A DNA stretch of 64,000 bases, taken from assembly GCF_030544485.1 (NCBI RefSeq), contig NZ_CP130610.1, forward strand, positions 2,604,001 to 2,668,000. The letters run 5' to 3'. Positions 54,043 through 62,639 of the stretch are shown piece after piece; the stretch's first letter is position 1; every line of letters begins with the position of its first letter. The notes under the pieces are model-generated. The model was not told the origin of the DNA. It searched no databases and saw only the letters and a list, made by a program, of their open reading frames with translations. The DNA is from Halomonas sp. HAL1. GTDB taxonomy: Bacteria; Pseudomonadota; Gammaproteobacteria; Pseudomonadales; Halomonadaceae. A program made the translations under genes and the position numbers.

Positions 54043-55626
54043 ATGAGCACGCCAATATCCGATGTACTTATCATTGGCGGTGGCGTCGCAGGGCTAACCC
54101 TTGCTCTTGAAATGGCTGATCATCAAACAGTCACCTTAATTCGCCCCGCTCAAGACGACCAAGGCGCCAGCCGCTGGGCACAAGGTGGTATTGCCGCCGT
54201 TCTCTCGCCCGATGACGATCTCGAAGCACATATTAACGACACCTTGATCGCAGGCGATGGGTTATGTGATGTCGAGGCGGTTCGCTTTACTGTCACCCAC
54301 GGCCCTGCTGCTATTCAATGGCTGATTGATAAAGGCGTTCCTTTTACGCCAGAGACCGACCCCGCCGCACGCTACCCCTATCACCTAACCCGCGAAGGCG
54401 GCCACAATGCCCGGCGTATTATCCACGCGGATGATGCCACCGGCCGCGCCGTGGTGGATACATTGTTAAACAACGTGGCGCAGCACCCCAACATTACCCA
54501 GCGCAACGATCTCACCGTGGTGGGATTACTGCAGGATGAACAGGGCGCCTGCCGCGGCGCCTATGGCTGCGATGCTAACCTGCAGTGGCACTCGCTCATT
54601 GCGCGTCATACTGTATTAGCGACCGGCGGGGCCAGTGGTCTTTACCGTCACACCACCACGCCAGCTCCTAGCAGCGGCGAAGGCATGATGATGGCTGCCG
54701 AACTAGGCGCTTGCTTGATGAACCTTGAGTTTCAGCAGTTTCACCCGACCTGCCTCTTTGATCCGGAAGGCCCGGCGTTCTTAATTAGCGAAGCGGTTCG
54801 CGGTGAAGGCGGCCATTTGCTCAATGAAAATGGGCAGCGCTTTATGCTGGCGCTGGATCAACGCGCAGAGCTCGCCCCCCGCGATGTAGTGGCTCGTGCT
54901 ATTGACGCCGAAATACAGCGCGGCACGCGGGGCCATGTATGGCTGGATATTCGCCATTTAGGCAAGCAGACAATTCACCTCCATTTCCCCACCATTCTGG
55001 CCCATTGCGCCTCGCGCGGCATTGATATTACCCAGCAAGCTATTCCGGTAGTACCTGCGGCACACTATAGCTGCGGCGGTGTCGCAACCAACCTGCAAGG
55101 CGCCACTCATGTCATGAACCTATATGCCATTGGCGAAACGGCCTGCACGGGCCTACATGGTGCCAACCGGATGGCCAGCAATTCATTGCTAGAATGCCTA
55201 GTGTTTGCACGCAGTTGTGCTCGTGCTCTACTGGCCCAAGATGACCTCACACCCGTAGAGAAATTTCAGCCCCCTGCCTTACCGGCAACAGCCACTTTAC
55301 CCACAGTAATGCTTAGCGATATCCGCCAACGCATGCGGGCCATCATGAGCCAGCATGTCTCCATTGTGCGTAACGCGACAGGGCTAAATACGGCTCAAAA
55401 GCAGCTGAAGGTACTGTTAAATTCGCTGGAAGAAGTAGAAAGCGCATTAGCAGCCCCGGAAGGTAAACGCTTACATCAAGCCCTGCAGTTAGCACGCCTA
55501 ACGGTACTTGCGGCTCAACAGCGGCATGAGTCGCGTGGCTTGCACTACACCACGGATTGGCCACAGCAGCAGACGATAGCCGCTGCTTCGACACTGACTT
55601 TGCAAGATTTAGAAAAAAGGCGCTAG
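54043..55626 (+). CDS. nadB: L-aspartate oxidase
   Basis: NadB oxidises L-aspartate to iminoaspartate, the first step of de novo NAD synthesis. The 527-residue protein has the FAD-binding VLIIGGGVAGLTLALEMADH at the N-terminus and SRWAQGGIAAVLSPDDD. It also shows the active-site segment HPTCLFDPEGPAFLISEAVRGEG and the C-terminal FAD motif IGETACTGLHGANRMASNSL. AAGGAG precedes the ATG. It is convergent with ygfX, 9 bp apart. Confidence 0.95.
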   Translation: MSTPISDVLIIGGGVAGLTLALEMADHQTVTLIRPAQDDQGASRWAQGGIAAVLSPDDDLEAHINDTLIAGDGLCDVEAVRFTVTHGPAAIQWLIDKGVPFTPETDPAARYPYHLTREGGHNARRIIHADDATGRAVVDTLLNNVAQHPNITQRNDLTVVGLLQDEQGACRGAYGCDANLQWHSLIARHTVLATGGASGLYRHTTTPAPSSGEGMMMAAELGACLMNLEFQQFHPTCLFDPEGPAFLISEAVRGEGGHLLNENGQRFMLALDQRAELAPRDVVARAIDAEIQRGTRGHVWLDIRHLGKQTIHLHFPTILAHCASRGIDITQQAIPVVPAAHYSCGGVATNLQGATHVMNLYAIGETACTGLHGANRMASNSLLECLVFARSCARALLAQDDLTPVEKFQPPALPATATLPTVMLSDIRQRMRAIMSQHVSIVRNATGLNTAQKQLKVLLNSLEEVESALAAPEGKRLHQALQLARLTVLAAQQRHESRGLHYTTDWPQQQTIAAASTLTLQDLEKRR

Positions 55627-55635
55627 ATCACGGCA

Positions 55636-56067
55636 CTATTGGCCGGGCCGATGAAATAACTTGCGTACTTCGCGCAATTGCTCAGAAGGAGCGCTATCAG
55701 GCCATAACCAAACCCGCTGCTTACCAACATAAAGCCCTATTAACCAGGGCCCTAAATAGTCGCAGCGCACTTGATACTCCTTATTGTTAAGCTCGTTCAG
55801 CGGCTGGTCGTTCTCAGCAGGCCGCTGCTCGCACGGCAACCAGCGGCCATAAAACAGCGAGCCTGTTGATATCAAAGAGAGCACTCCTGTCGGTTGACGC
55901 TGATAACCACGCCACACAAGAGCACCCCCAACCACGGCTACAGCCACTACCGCTGGTTTGCCCCCAACCCAGTAGCTAAGCCCCGCTATTCCAATCAACA
56001 GACAGCACTGCGTTAACCGCCACTGCCTAGAGGGTACGATAGGCAGAATTATCGGTGGTTTCAGCAT
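55636..56067 (-). CDS. ygfX: YgfX-like membrane protein
   Basis: From the ATG at 56067 the protein has 143 residues. Two adjacent hydrophobic segments lie at about 20-50, followed by a soluble C-terminal part with VRCDYLGPWLIGLYVGKQRVWLWPDS, which fits the YgfX (CptA) family. E. coli YgfX was described as a membrane toxin partnered with YgfY; the partner is now better known as SdhE. It overlaps sdhE by 41 bp, so the two are coupled. A TTG at 56076 is an alternative start. Confidence 0.8.
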   Translation of the reverse strand: MLKPPIILPIVPSRQWRLTQCCLLIGIAGLSYWVGGKPAVVAVAVVGGALVWRGYQRQPTGVLSLISTGSLFYGRWLPCEQRPAENDQPLNELNNKEYQVRCDYLGPWLIGLYVGKQRVWLWPDSAPSEQLREVRKLFHRPGQ

Positions 56068-56320
56068 GTTCAACAATCATTTGTACGATACGCCGCTGGC
56101 TAGGCTCTTCAGGCCACTCTCGATGCATTAGCCAGACAAACAGGTCCTGGTCTTCACCTTCAATTAGCTGCTGATAGGCCAGTTGATCCGCTTCGCTAAT
56201 ATGATCAAAACGCTGTTCAAGAAACGGAATTAGCAGAAGGTCTAGCTCCCACATACCGCGACGCGAGTGCCAATAAAGCCGTTTGCGCAAAATGGCTGCA
56301 GGGGAATTGTCGTCGTTCAA
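56027..56320 (-). CDS. sdhE: SdhE, FAD assembly factor for succinate dehydrogenase
   Basis: SdhE helps attach FAD covalently to SdhA. The 97-residue protein has the conserved RGxxE motif in YWHSRRGMWELDLLLIPF and the WPEEPSQRRIVQMI C-terminal segment. It is the first gene of the sdhE-ygfX pair and overlaps its partner. Confidence 0.92.
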   Translation of the reverse strand: MNDDNSPAAILRKRLYWHSRRGMWELDLLLIPFLEQRFDHISEADQLAYQQLIEGEDQDLFVWLMHREWPEEPSQRRIVQMIVEHAETTDNSAYRTL

Positions 56321-56526
56321 CGTCAGCCGCTCCGATCAAATAAATGAAGCACCAGTATACCTAAGCTGTGGGGTCGCGCCAGCGCCCTCCTTCGCCTATG
56401 CTATTAATCAGTCTAGAACCTTGTTTTATCTGAATTGTTTTATACTGAATTGAGCAGTATGCTGAATTTGATGTGAGTGAGGCCGAGAGCGCGTCACGGC
56501 CTTCAATGTTCGCAGGGAGCTAACCG

Positions 56527-56823
56527 ATGACTAAATCTGAATTAATCGAACAAATTGCGATGCGTCAGCCGGAATTGTCCGCCAAAGATGTTGAAACAGC
56601 GGTGCGTATTATCCTGGACGATATGACGGATTCTCTCGCCAGCGGTGGTCGCGTTGAGATCCGTGGCTTCGGCAGCTTTTCTTTGCACTACCGGGAACCG
56701 CGCGTAGGGCGTAACCCAAAAACAGGCGATGCGGTTGATCTTGAAGGCAAATATGTGCCGCATTTCAAGCCTGGGAAAGAGCTACGTGAACAGGTAGACG
56801 CTAGTCGCGCACTCGGCTATTAG
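56527..56823 (+). CDS. ihfB: Integration host factor subunit beta
   Basis: IHF-beta forms with IHF-alpha a DNA-bending architectural protein. The 98-residue protein has the DNABII fold, with [20 protein letters not shown] and [21 protein letters not shown] carrying the minor-groove arm and its conserved proline. It probably has its own promoter in the preceding 206-bp gap, where TATACT near 56450 is a -10 candidate; rpsA, often upstream, is not adjacent. AGGGAG precedes the ATG. It is followed by lapA and lapB. Confidence 0.94.
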   Translation: MTKSELIEQIAMRQPELSAKDVETAVRIILDDMTDSLASGGRVEIRGFGSFSLHYREPRVGRNPKTGDAVDLEGKYVPHFKPGKELREQVDASRALGY

Positions 56824-56921
56824 AGGCGGCTTTTGCGTTATCCGACCTTCTGCGGGATGACGCCGCCGCTTGAGTCGTACACAATAGCGCTACCGTGAAC
56901 GTCACAGACTAGGAAACTCAC

Positions 56922-57227
56922 ATGCGTTGGATCAAAGGGCTTATTCTGGCCGTTATTTTGCTGATCGTAGTGCTCGTAGGTATTTTGTTTGCCGTTAACA
57001 ATCAGCAAACGATTGCCTTGAACCTTATTTGGCTGGAGCTGCCAGCCGTATCGCTCTCTGTTTGGTTATTGGCGACACTGGTGCTTGGCGTCGTACTGGG
57101 CATGCTGGCCATGTTAGGTGTGTATGTCCGCCTAAAAGCAACATTGGCCCGTAGCCAGCGCCATAATAAGCAGCAACGCAAAGAGCTAGATAGCTTGCGC
57201 ACCCAGGAGTTCAAGGAACTAGCATAA
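56922..57227 (+). CDS. lapA: Lipopolysaccharide assembly protein A
   Basis: LapA is a small inner-membrane protein linked to LPS assembly. The 101-residue protein has two membrane helices (about 5-23 and 42-68) in the LapA arrangement, with FAVNNQQTIALNLIWLELPA between them, and a basic coiled-coil C-terminus. The lapB start codon follows its stop directly (TAAATG). Confidence 0.9.
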   Translation: MRWIKGLILAVILLIVVLVGILFAVNNQQTIALNLIWLELPAVSLSVWLLATLVLGVVLGMLAMLGVYVRLKATLARSQRHNKQQRKELDSLRTQEFKELA

Positions 57228-58433
57228 ATGCTGGATGTCGCGCTGCTAAGCGTATTGTTGGTCGCTATTGCCATCGGTTATGGCTTGGGCTACCACCAAG
57301 CTGGACGCCGTCGACATCGCTCTCAACCGCCCTCAGCGTCCTCACAGGCACTGTCGAGAGATTACTTTGTCGGGCTAAACTACCTCCTTAACGAGCAGCC
57401 CGACGAAGCGATCAACACGTTCATCAACGTGCTAGCCGTTAACAGCGATACGGTGGATACCCACATTGCTCTTGGCAAACTTTTTCGCGCCCGTGGCGAG
57501 GCGGATAAAGCGGTCAGCATTCACCAAAACCTCTTAGCGCGTCCTGCGCTGTCGCAGCATACCAATGAACAGGTTCAGCTGGAGCTTGCCCGAGACTTCA
57601 TGGCGCTGGGGGTACACGATCGCGCACAGCGTCTTCTTAACACACTGCTGGAGCACAGCAGCAACGATGAGCTCCGCTATGCTGCCAAACAGCTACTGGT
57701 GGATTTATTAGAGCGTGAAAAAGCCTGGCACCAAGCATTGGAAGTGATTCAACCGCTGTTTAAACAGCACCCCAAGCTGCGTCGCCCTGCCGCGCATTGG
57801 CTGTGCGAGCTGGCCATTGAGGAGATCAGCGAAGCCAGTCGAGCGCTTGCTAAAAAGCATCTAAAAAAAGCCCTACAGCTAGATGAAAGTTGCGTTCGCG
57901 CCACCCTGCTCTTGGCTGAATTGGAGATGGATAACGGCCACTATGGGCGCGCTATTGAGCGATTAGATAATATCCCGCGCCAGGAAATAGCCCATATTCC
58001 TACTATGCTGCCTGCTCTTAAAAATGCCTATTTGCGTCGTAACGATGTAGCGGGGTTTGAGGCGCACCTTTACCGCCTGCTTGAGCAAGCGCCCTACACC
58101 AGCATTATTATTGCACTAGGACAGCTCGTGCATCAGCGCGACGGCGTCGACAAAGCCATTGAGTTGATCGGCGAACGGTTGCGCGCAGTGCCAAGCTTGG
58201 GCGGGCTGGATTATTTGATTGACCTGTATATTGAGAGCCAGCGGCTAAACGGAAAATCCTCTCCTGACACGCGTTTATTGCTACTAAAACACCACACCGA
58301 TGCGCTTTTGCTTAATCGCACCCGCCACCGCTGCCGACACTGTGGATTTGCGAGTGATGCGCTCCAGTGGCAATGCCCCAGTTGCCGCTACTGGGGGACT
58401 ATCAAGCCAGTTATCGGCGTAGAAGGTGAATAG
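57228..58433 (+). CDS. lapB: Lipopolysaccharide assembly protein B
   Basis: LapB (YciM) controls LPS amount by promoting FtsH breakdown of LpxC. The 401-residue protein has an N-terminal membrane anchor, then about nine TPR units starting near residue 45 (YFVGLNYLLNEQPDEAINTF). A C-terminal rubredoxin-like metal site (CRHCGFASDALQWQCPSC) follows. It is immediately downstream of lapA and convergent with pyrF. Confidence 0.94.
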   Translation: MLDVALLSVLLVAIAIGYGLGYHQAGRRRHRSQPPSASSQALSRDYFVGLNYLLNEQPDEAINTFINVLAVNSDTVDTHIALGKLFRARGEADKAVSIHQNLLARPALSQHTNEQVQLELARDFMALGVHDRAQRLLNTLLEHSSNDELRYAAKQLLVDLLEREKAWHQALEVIQPLFKQHPKLRRPAAHWLCELAIEEISEASRALAKKHLKKALQLDESCVRATLLLAELEMDNGHYGRAIERLDNIPRQEIAHIPTMLPALKNAYLRRNDVAGFEAHLYRLLEQAPYTSIIIALGQLVHQRDGVDKAIELIGERLRAVPSLGGLDYLIDLYIESQRLNGKSSPDTRLLLLKHHTDALLLNRTRHRCRHCGFASDALQWQCPSCRYWGTIKPVIGVEGE

Positions 58434-58454
58434 CGACAGAATAAACAGCGCCGT

Positions 58455-59156
58455 TTATGCAATCGCTAGTTCGGCCTCAATCGCCTCAAGAGCTATCATA
58501 GGGTCTGCGGCCTGAGTAACGGGTCGGCCAATAACTAAATGCGTGCTTCCTGCCTGTATAGCTTGGCTAGGCGTCATAATCCGTTGCTGATCATTAGTCG
58601 CTGCAAAACTAGGGCGAATTCCAGGGGTTACTTTTAAGAACGAATCACCACAAAGTGTTTTAATTCGAGCGGACTCTTGAGCCGAACAGACAACACCGTG
58701 TAAGCCGCTTTGCTTCGCCAGCAGCGCTAAGCGCTCTACATGCTCAGCCAGCGGTGCATTAATACCAACATCTGCTAAGTCCTCGGCCTGCATGCTGGTC
58801 AATACGGTAACCGCAATTAAGTAGGTGGTTAAACCGTATTGCTCCAGACGCTGCATAGCCGCCTCCATCATCCGCTGACCGCCACTGGCATGAACATTGA
58901 CCATCCAAACACCCTGCTCCGCCGCTGCCTGCACGGCGCTGGCAACCGTGTTGGGTATATCGTGAAATTTAAGGTCCAAAAACACCTCAAAACCACGTCC
59001 ATGCAACGCTTCAAGCACGGCGGGGCCACTGCGAGTAAACAACTCTTTACCTACTTTAACGCGGCAGCGGGCAGGGTCTAACTGATCAGCCATGCACAGC
59101 GCCGCATCTAGCGAAGGGTAGTCAAGCGCAATAATGATCGGGGATTCAGTGGCCAT
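58455..59156 (-). CDS. pyrF: Orotidine 5'-phosphate decarboxylase
   Basis: PyrF makes UMP from OMP, the last step of pyrimidine synthesis. From the ATG at 59156 (GGAGC upstream) it has 233 residues. The active-site motif [13 protein letters not shown] near residue 60 carries the catalytic Asp-Lys-Asp residues, and the C-terminal VTPGIRPS and [12 protein letters not shown] bind the phosphate. The open frame upstream to 59291 has no homology. Confidence 0.95.
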   Translation of the reverse strand: MATESPIIIALDYPSLDAALCMADQLDPARCRVKVGKELFTRSGPAVLEALHGRGFEVFLDLKFHDIPNTVASAVQAAAEQGVWMVNVHASGGQRMMEAAMQRLEQYGLTTYLIAVTVLTSMQAEDLADVGINAPLAEHVERLALLAKQSGLHGVVCSAQESARIKTLCGDSFLKVTPGIRPSFAATNDQQRIMTPSQAIQAGSTHLVIGRPVTQAADPMIALEAIEAELAIA

Positions 59157-59432
59157 ATAGTTGCTCCGAAAGTAGTTTTTGTCATTATACCAGCCTCTCA
59201 CCCCTCCTCGCCTCCTCACGATGTAAGCTATTTGCCATAGAGCTATAGCTAAAAACTTACAACCGCTGTCGTACATCGCTGACATATTCACTCATTAAAA
59301 AAAGCTAAGTTGATAGTGCAGCAGCGTTCATAACGCTAAACGACAATTCAGGCGCATAACATCACCTCCTCTGAACTTCGCGCACCACATCTATGACACC
59401 AAATGTTATTAAAAGGATTATCGAGGATGAAC

Positions 59433-59711
59433 ATGACTATTAAAGGAACCTTAGCCGCACTTCTGCTTAGCATTAGCTTGGGAATTTCCAGTGGCGTGCT
59501 GGCACAAGAGGTGGCGCCCATCAATGTGAATTCCGCCGATGCTGAACTGCTGGCCGAATTACCGGGCATTGGCCCAAGCCGAGCAGAAGCCATTATTGAA
59601 GAGCGCGAAACCAATGGTGCCTTTGAAAGCGCTGAAGACCTTGAACGTGTCAGCGGCATTGGGCCTGCCACCGTCGATCGCATGCGCGATCAAGTAACGT
59701 TTGAAGAGTAA
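59433..59711 (+). CDS. comEA: ComEA-like helix-hairpin-helix DNA-binding protein
   Basis: This is a small exported protein of about 92 residues from the ATG at 59433, with GAGG six bases upstream; an ATG at 59427 is also possible. A Sec signal peptide ends at VLAQ. Two helix-hairpin-helix motifs follow (NVNSADAELLAELPGIGPSR and SAEDLERVSGIGPATVDRM). ComEA proteins bind incoming double-stranded DNA in the periplasm during natural transformation. No other competence gene is in the window. The 276-bp gap to pyrF shows no gene. Confidence 0.88.
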   Translation: MTIKGTLAALLLSISLGISSGVLAQEVAPINVNSADAELLAELPGIGPSRAEAIIEERETNGAFESAEDLERVSGIGPATVDRMRDQVTFEE

Positions 59712-59733
59712 TTTAACGGTGCAAACGACCATA

Positions 59734-59766
59734 ACCCGGTAGCGCTTAAGCGCACCGGGTATTTTT
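59734..59766 (+). terminator. Rho-independent terminator after comEA
   Basis: ACCCGGT-AGCGCT pairs with AGCGC-ACCGGGT, with one bulged base, and is followed by ATTTTT. It lies 22 bp past the comEA stop. Confidence 0.85.
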
Positions 59767-59791
59767 AGTGAGATGTATTGAGCACCAAGGG

Positions 59792-61288
59792 CTATATCAC
59801 CCATTCATCCATAAATTTGTGTACAGGTAACGCTTCAAGCGTTGACTGATGACTGCATACATCAACAATTTTTTGGCAACGACTTGCTGGAAATCGCATC
59901 GTCAAATGTCGCTTAAACTTATCAACTAACAGTGGCATACCCTCTTCACGCCGACGCCGGTGGCCTAATGGATACTCCACCACGGCTTTATCTGTCGCTC
60001 TACCATCCTTAAAAAAGACCTGCACCGCGTTAGCGATCGAGCGTTTCTCTGGGTCGTGGTAATCCGCCGAATATCCCGCGTTTTCCTCTACCACCATCTT
60101 GCCCCGCAGCTCATCAATCAGCGGATGAGCCGCGTGAAAACTATCTTCATAATGATCAGCGGTCAGCTCGCCAAAGATAAGCGGCACCGCGGTCATGTAC
60201 TGCAAGCAGTGGTCGCGGTCCGCTGGGTTAGCGAGCGCCCCGGTTTTGGAAATGATACGGATAGCCGAATCATGAGTGGTCAGCACGATCTTATCGATGT
60301 CAGCCAGACGATCTTTCACCTGAGGATGAAGGATTACCGCAGCTTCACAAGCCGTCTGAGCATGAAACTCAGCAGGGAAAGCGATCTTGAACAGGATATT
60401 CTCCATCACGTAGCTGCCGAACTCGCGCTGGAAACGCAGCCGTCGCTCCGCTTCTGGTTTCAGGCTCAAATCTTTATTGGTGTGGCTAAACAGCACATCG
60501 TAGAAGCCCCATTGGGGCGCCGACAGCGCGCTGGGAATACCCATTTCACCGCGCAGGGCGATATCCGCTAAGCGCACGCCCCGTGAAGTGGCGTCCCCCG
60601 CGGCCCAGCTTTTCCGCGAACCTGCGTTGGGCGCATGACGATAAGTTCGTAGGCTCTGACCATCGACCCACGCATGGGAAAGCGCCGACAGCACCTGCTC
60701 ACGATTGGCGCCCAACAACTTGGCGGCCACCGCAGTAGACGCCACCTTTACTAGCACCACGTGATCGAGTCCAACCCGATTAAAGCTGTTTTCCAGCGCC
60801 AGTACACCCTGTATTTCATGGGCCATAACCATTGCTTCAAGCACATCACGCATCACAAGCGGTGCTTCACCTTGAGCAACTCGCCGCTGAGAGAGGTGAT
60901 CGGCTACCGCCAGAATAGCACCAAGATTATCGGAGGGGTGGCCCCATTCGGCGGCAAGCCAAGTATCGTTATAGTCCAGCCAGCGGATGATACAGCCGAT
61001 ATCCCATGCCGCTTTGACCGGATCAAGACGCAGCGTTGTACCTGGGACTCGCGCTCCAAACGGCACCACTGTGCCTTCTACTATCGGCCCAAGGTGCTTG
61101 GTACACTCCGGAAAGCGTAGTGCTAGCAGCCCACAGCCAAGCGTATCCATCAGGCAGTAACGCGCAGTCTCCAGTGCCTCTTGGGAATCCACCTGATAGT
61201 TCAGAACATAGTCGGCGATAGTCTGCAGTTCGGGATCGTAATCGGGCCGCTCGTTGGCTTCGGATGTGGCAGACGGTCTGGTAGACAT
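59792..61288 (-). CDS. prpD: 2-methylcitrate dehydratase PrpD
   Basis: PrpD belongs to the MmgE/PrpD family of the 2-methylcitrate cycle, which turns propionyl-CoA into pyruvate and succinate. The 498 residues show [21 protein letters not shown] near residue 100, the [16 protein letters not shown] segment and [20 protein letters not shown] precedes the ATG. It follows acnD and prpF on the same strand, the order acnD-prpF-prpD known from Pseudomonas-type prp operons. Confidence 0.94.
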   Translation of the reverse strand: MSTRPSATSEANERPDYDPELQTIADYVLNYQVDSQEALETARYCLMDTLGCGLLALRFPECTKHLGPIVEGTVVPFGARVPGTTLRLDPVKAAWDIGCIIRWLDYNDTWLAAEWGHPSDNLGAILAVADHLSQRRVAQGEAPLVMRDVLEAMVMAHEIQGVLALENSFNRVGLDHVVLVKVASTAVAAKLLGANREQVLSALSHAWVDGQSLRTYRHAPNAGSRKSWAAGDATSRGVRLADIALRGEMGIPSALSAPQWGFYDVLFSHTNKDLSLKPEAERRLRFQREFGSYVMENILFKIAFPAEFHAQTACEAAVILHPQVKDRLADIDKIVLTTHDSAIRIISKTGALANPADRDHCLQYMTAVPLIFGELTADHYEDSFHAAHPLIDELRGKMVVEENAGYSADYHDPEKRSIANAVQVFFKDGRATDKAVVEYPLGHRRRREEGMPLLVDKFKRHLTMRFPASRCQKIVDVCSHQSTLEALPVHKFMDEWVI

Positions 61289-61342
61289 AGCGCTCTCTCC
61301 TGCTGTTGAATCACCTACTCAGTATGGCTCAAGGAACGCGCC

Positions 61343-62542
61343 CTAAAAGCTGTCCCCAGGAATTCTCACCACTCCTTCCATCAATACCCGGGCACTACGG
61401 CTCATCACCGCCTGTTCGATATGCCACCGCCCCTCGACCAAGTTTGCTTCAGCGCCAACCCGCAAGCTGCCGGAAGGGTGTCCAAAAGTGACCGCGTTAC
61501 GTTGACCGCCACCTCCTGCTGCCAGGTTCACCAGCGTTCCTTCAATGGCAGCGGCCGCTGCAATGGCAACGGCGGCCGTGCCCATCATGGCGTGATGCAA
61601 CTTGCCCATCGAGAGCGCTCGCACCACCAGATCGATATCACTAGCATTCACACTCTTACCGCTCGAAGAGAGGTAATTCGCTGGCGGCCCCACAAAGGCC
61701 ACTTTGGGTGTGTGCTGACGGTTAGCGGCCTCACTGATGTCGCTGATCAGTCCCATTCGTAATGCGCCATGGGCACGAATGGTTTCAAACATCACAAGCG
61801 CTTTACCGTCGCCATTGATGACATCCTGAAGCTCGGTACCCACGTAGCCAATATCGTCGGCATTAATGAATATCGTGGGTATACCGGCATTGATCAGGGT
61901 GGCTTTCAGCATTCCCACGCCCGGGACCTCCAGTTCATCGATTAGGTTGCCAGTGGGGAAGATTGCTCCCTCGCCTTCCGCCGGATCCTTAAAAGCTACT
62001 GGAATTTCAGCCGCGGGAAATGTCACCCCATCCAGCTCAAAATCGCCTGTCTCCTGCACTTGACCATTCACAACAGGTACCTGGGAAACGATGGTTTTCT
62101 GAATATTGACCTGCCAGATTCTTACCTCGACGACACCATTTTCCGGAATGCGTGATGCATCAACTAGGCCGTTGGCTATCGCAAAGGGGCCAACCGCCGC
62201 CGATAGGTTGCCGCAGTTGCCGCTCCAATCAACATAGGGCTTATCGATAGAGACCTGGCCAAACAGGTAATCTACATCGTGTTCGGCTGACTTACTTTTC
62301 GACAGAATCACCGTCTTGCTGGTACTTGAGGTCGCCCCGCCCATGCCATCAATCTGTTTTTCGTAAGGGTCGGGGCTGCCGATGACGCGCAGTAGCAACT
62401 GATCCCGCGCTACGCCCGGCTGCTGGGCCGCTTCGGGTAGATCATTGAGCTTAAAAAATACGCCTTTACTGGTGCCGCCGCGCATATAGGTGGCCGGGAT
62501 CTTTATCTGCGGCACATGTTTGTTTTGAACTGACTCGCTCAT
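61343..62542 (-). CDS. prpF: 2-methylaconitate cis-trans isomerase PrpF
   Basis: PrpF isomerises trans-2-methylaconitate, the product of AcnD, to the cis form. From the ATG at 62542 (AGGAG eight bases upstream) it has 399 residues. PATYMRGGTSKGVFF at the N-terminus and DWSGNCGNLSAAVGPFAI, with the conserved cysteine, are family signatures, followed by GMGGATSSTSKTVI-type loops. It lies 54 bp before prpD. Confidence 0.95.
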   Translation of the reverse strand: MSESVQNKHVPQIKIPATYMRGGTSKGVFFKLNDLPEAAQQPGVARDQLLLRVIGSPDPYEKQIDGMGGATSSTSKTVILSKSKSAEHDVDYLFGQVSIDKPYVDWSGNCGNLSAAVGPFAIANGLVDASRIPENGVVEVRIWQVNIQKTIVSQVPVVNGQVQETGDFELDGVTFPAAEIPVAFKDPAEGEGAIFPTGNLIDELEVPGVGMLKATLINAGIPTIFINADDIGYVGTELQDVINGDGKALVMFETIRAHGALRMGLISDISEAANRQHTPKVAFVGPPANYLSSSGKSVNASDIDLVVRALSMGKLHHAMMGTAAVAIAAAAAIEGTLVNLAAGGGGQRNAVTFGHPSGSLRVGAEANLVEGRWHIEQAVMSRSARVLMEGVVRIPGDSF

Positions 62543-62561
62543 TATTACCACTCCTAAAAAT

Positions 62562-62621
62562 AACCCGGTGCTCTAAGCCTGATTCGAAAAACTAGGTTCG
62601 AAAAGCTAAAGACACCGGGTT
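62562..62621. repeat. Long-range inverted repeat between acnD and prpF
   Basis: AACCCGGTG (62562-62570) and CACCGGGTT (62613-62621) are exact 9-bp complements around 42 bases that contain the repeated TTCGAAAA. In the minus-strand transcript the stem is followed by a short U-rich stretch just before the prpF ribosome-binding site, so it may attenuate or stabilise the message. Confidence 0.55.
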
Positions 62622-62639
62622 CTCTTGGCCAGATACGGT

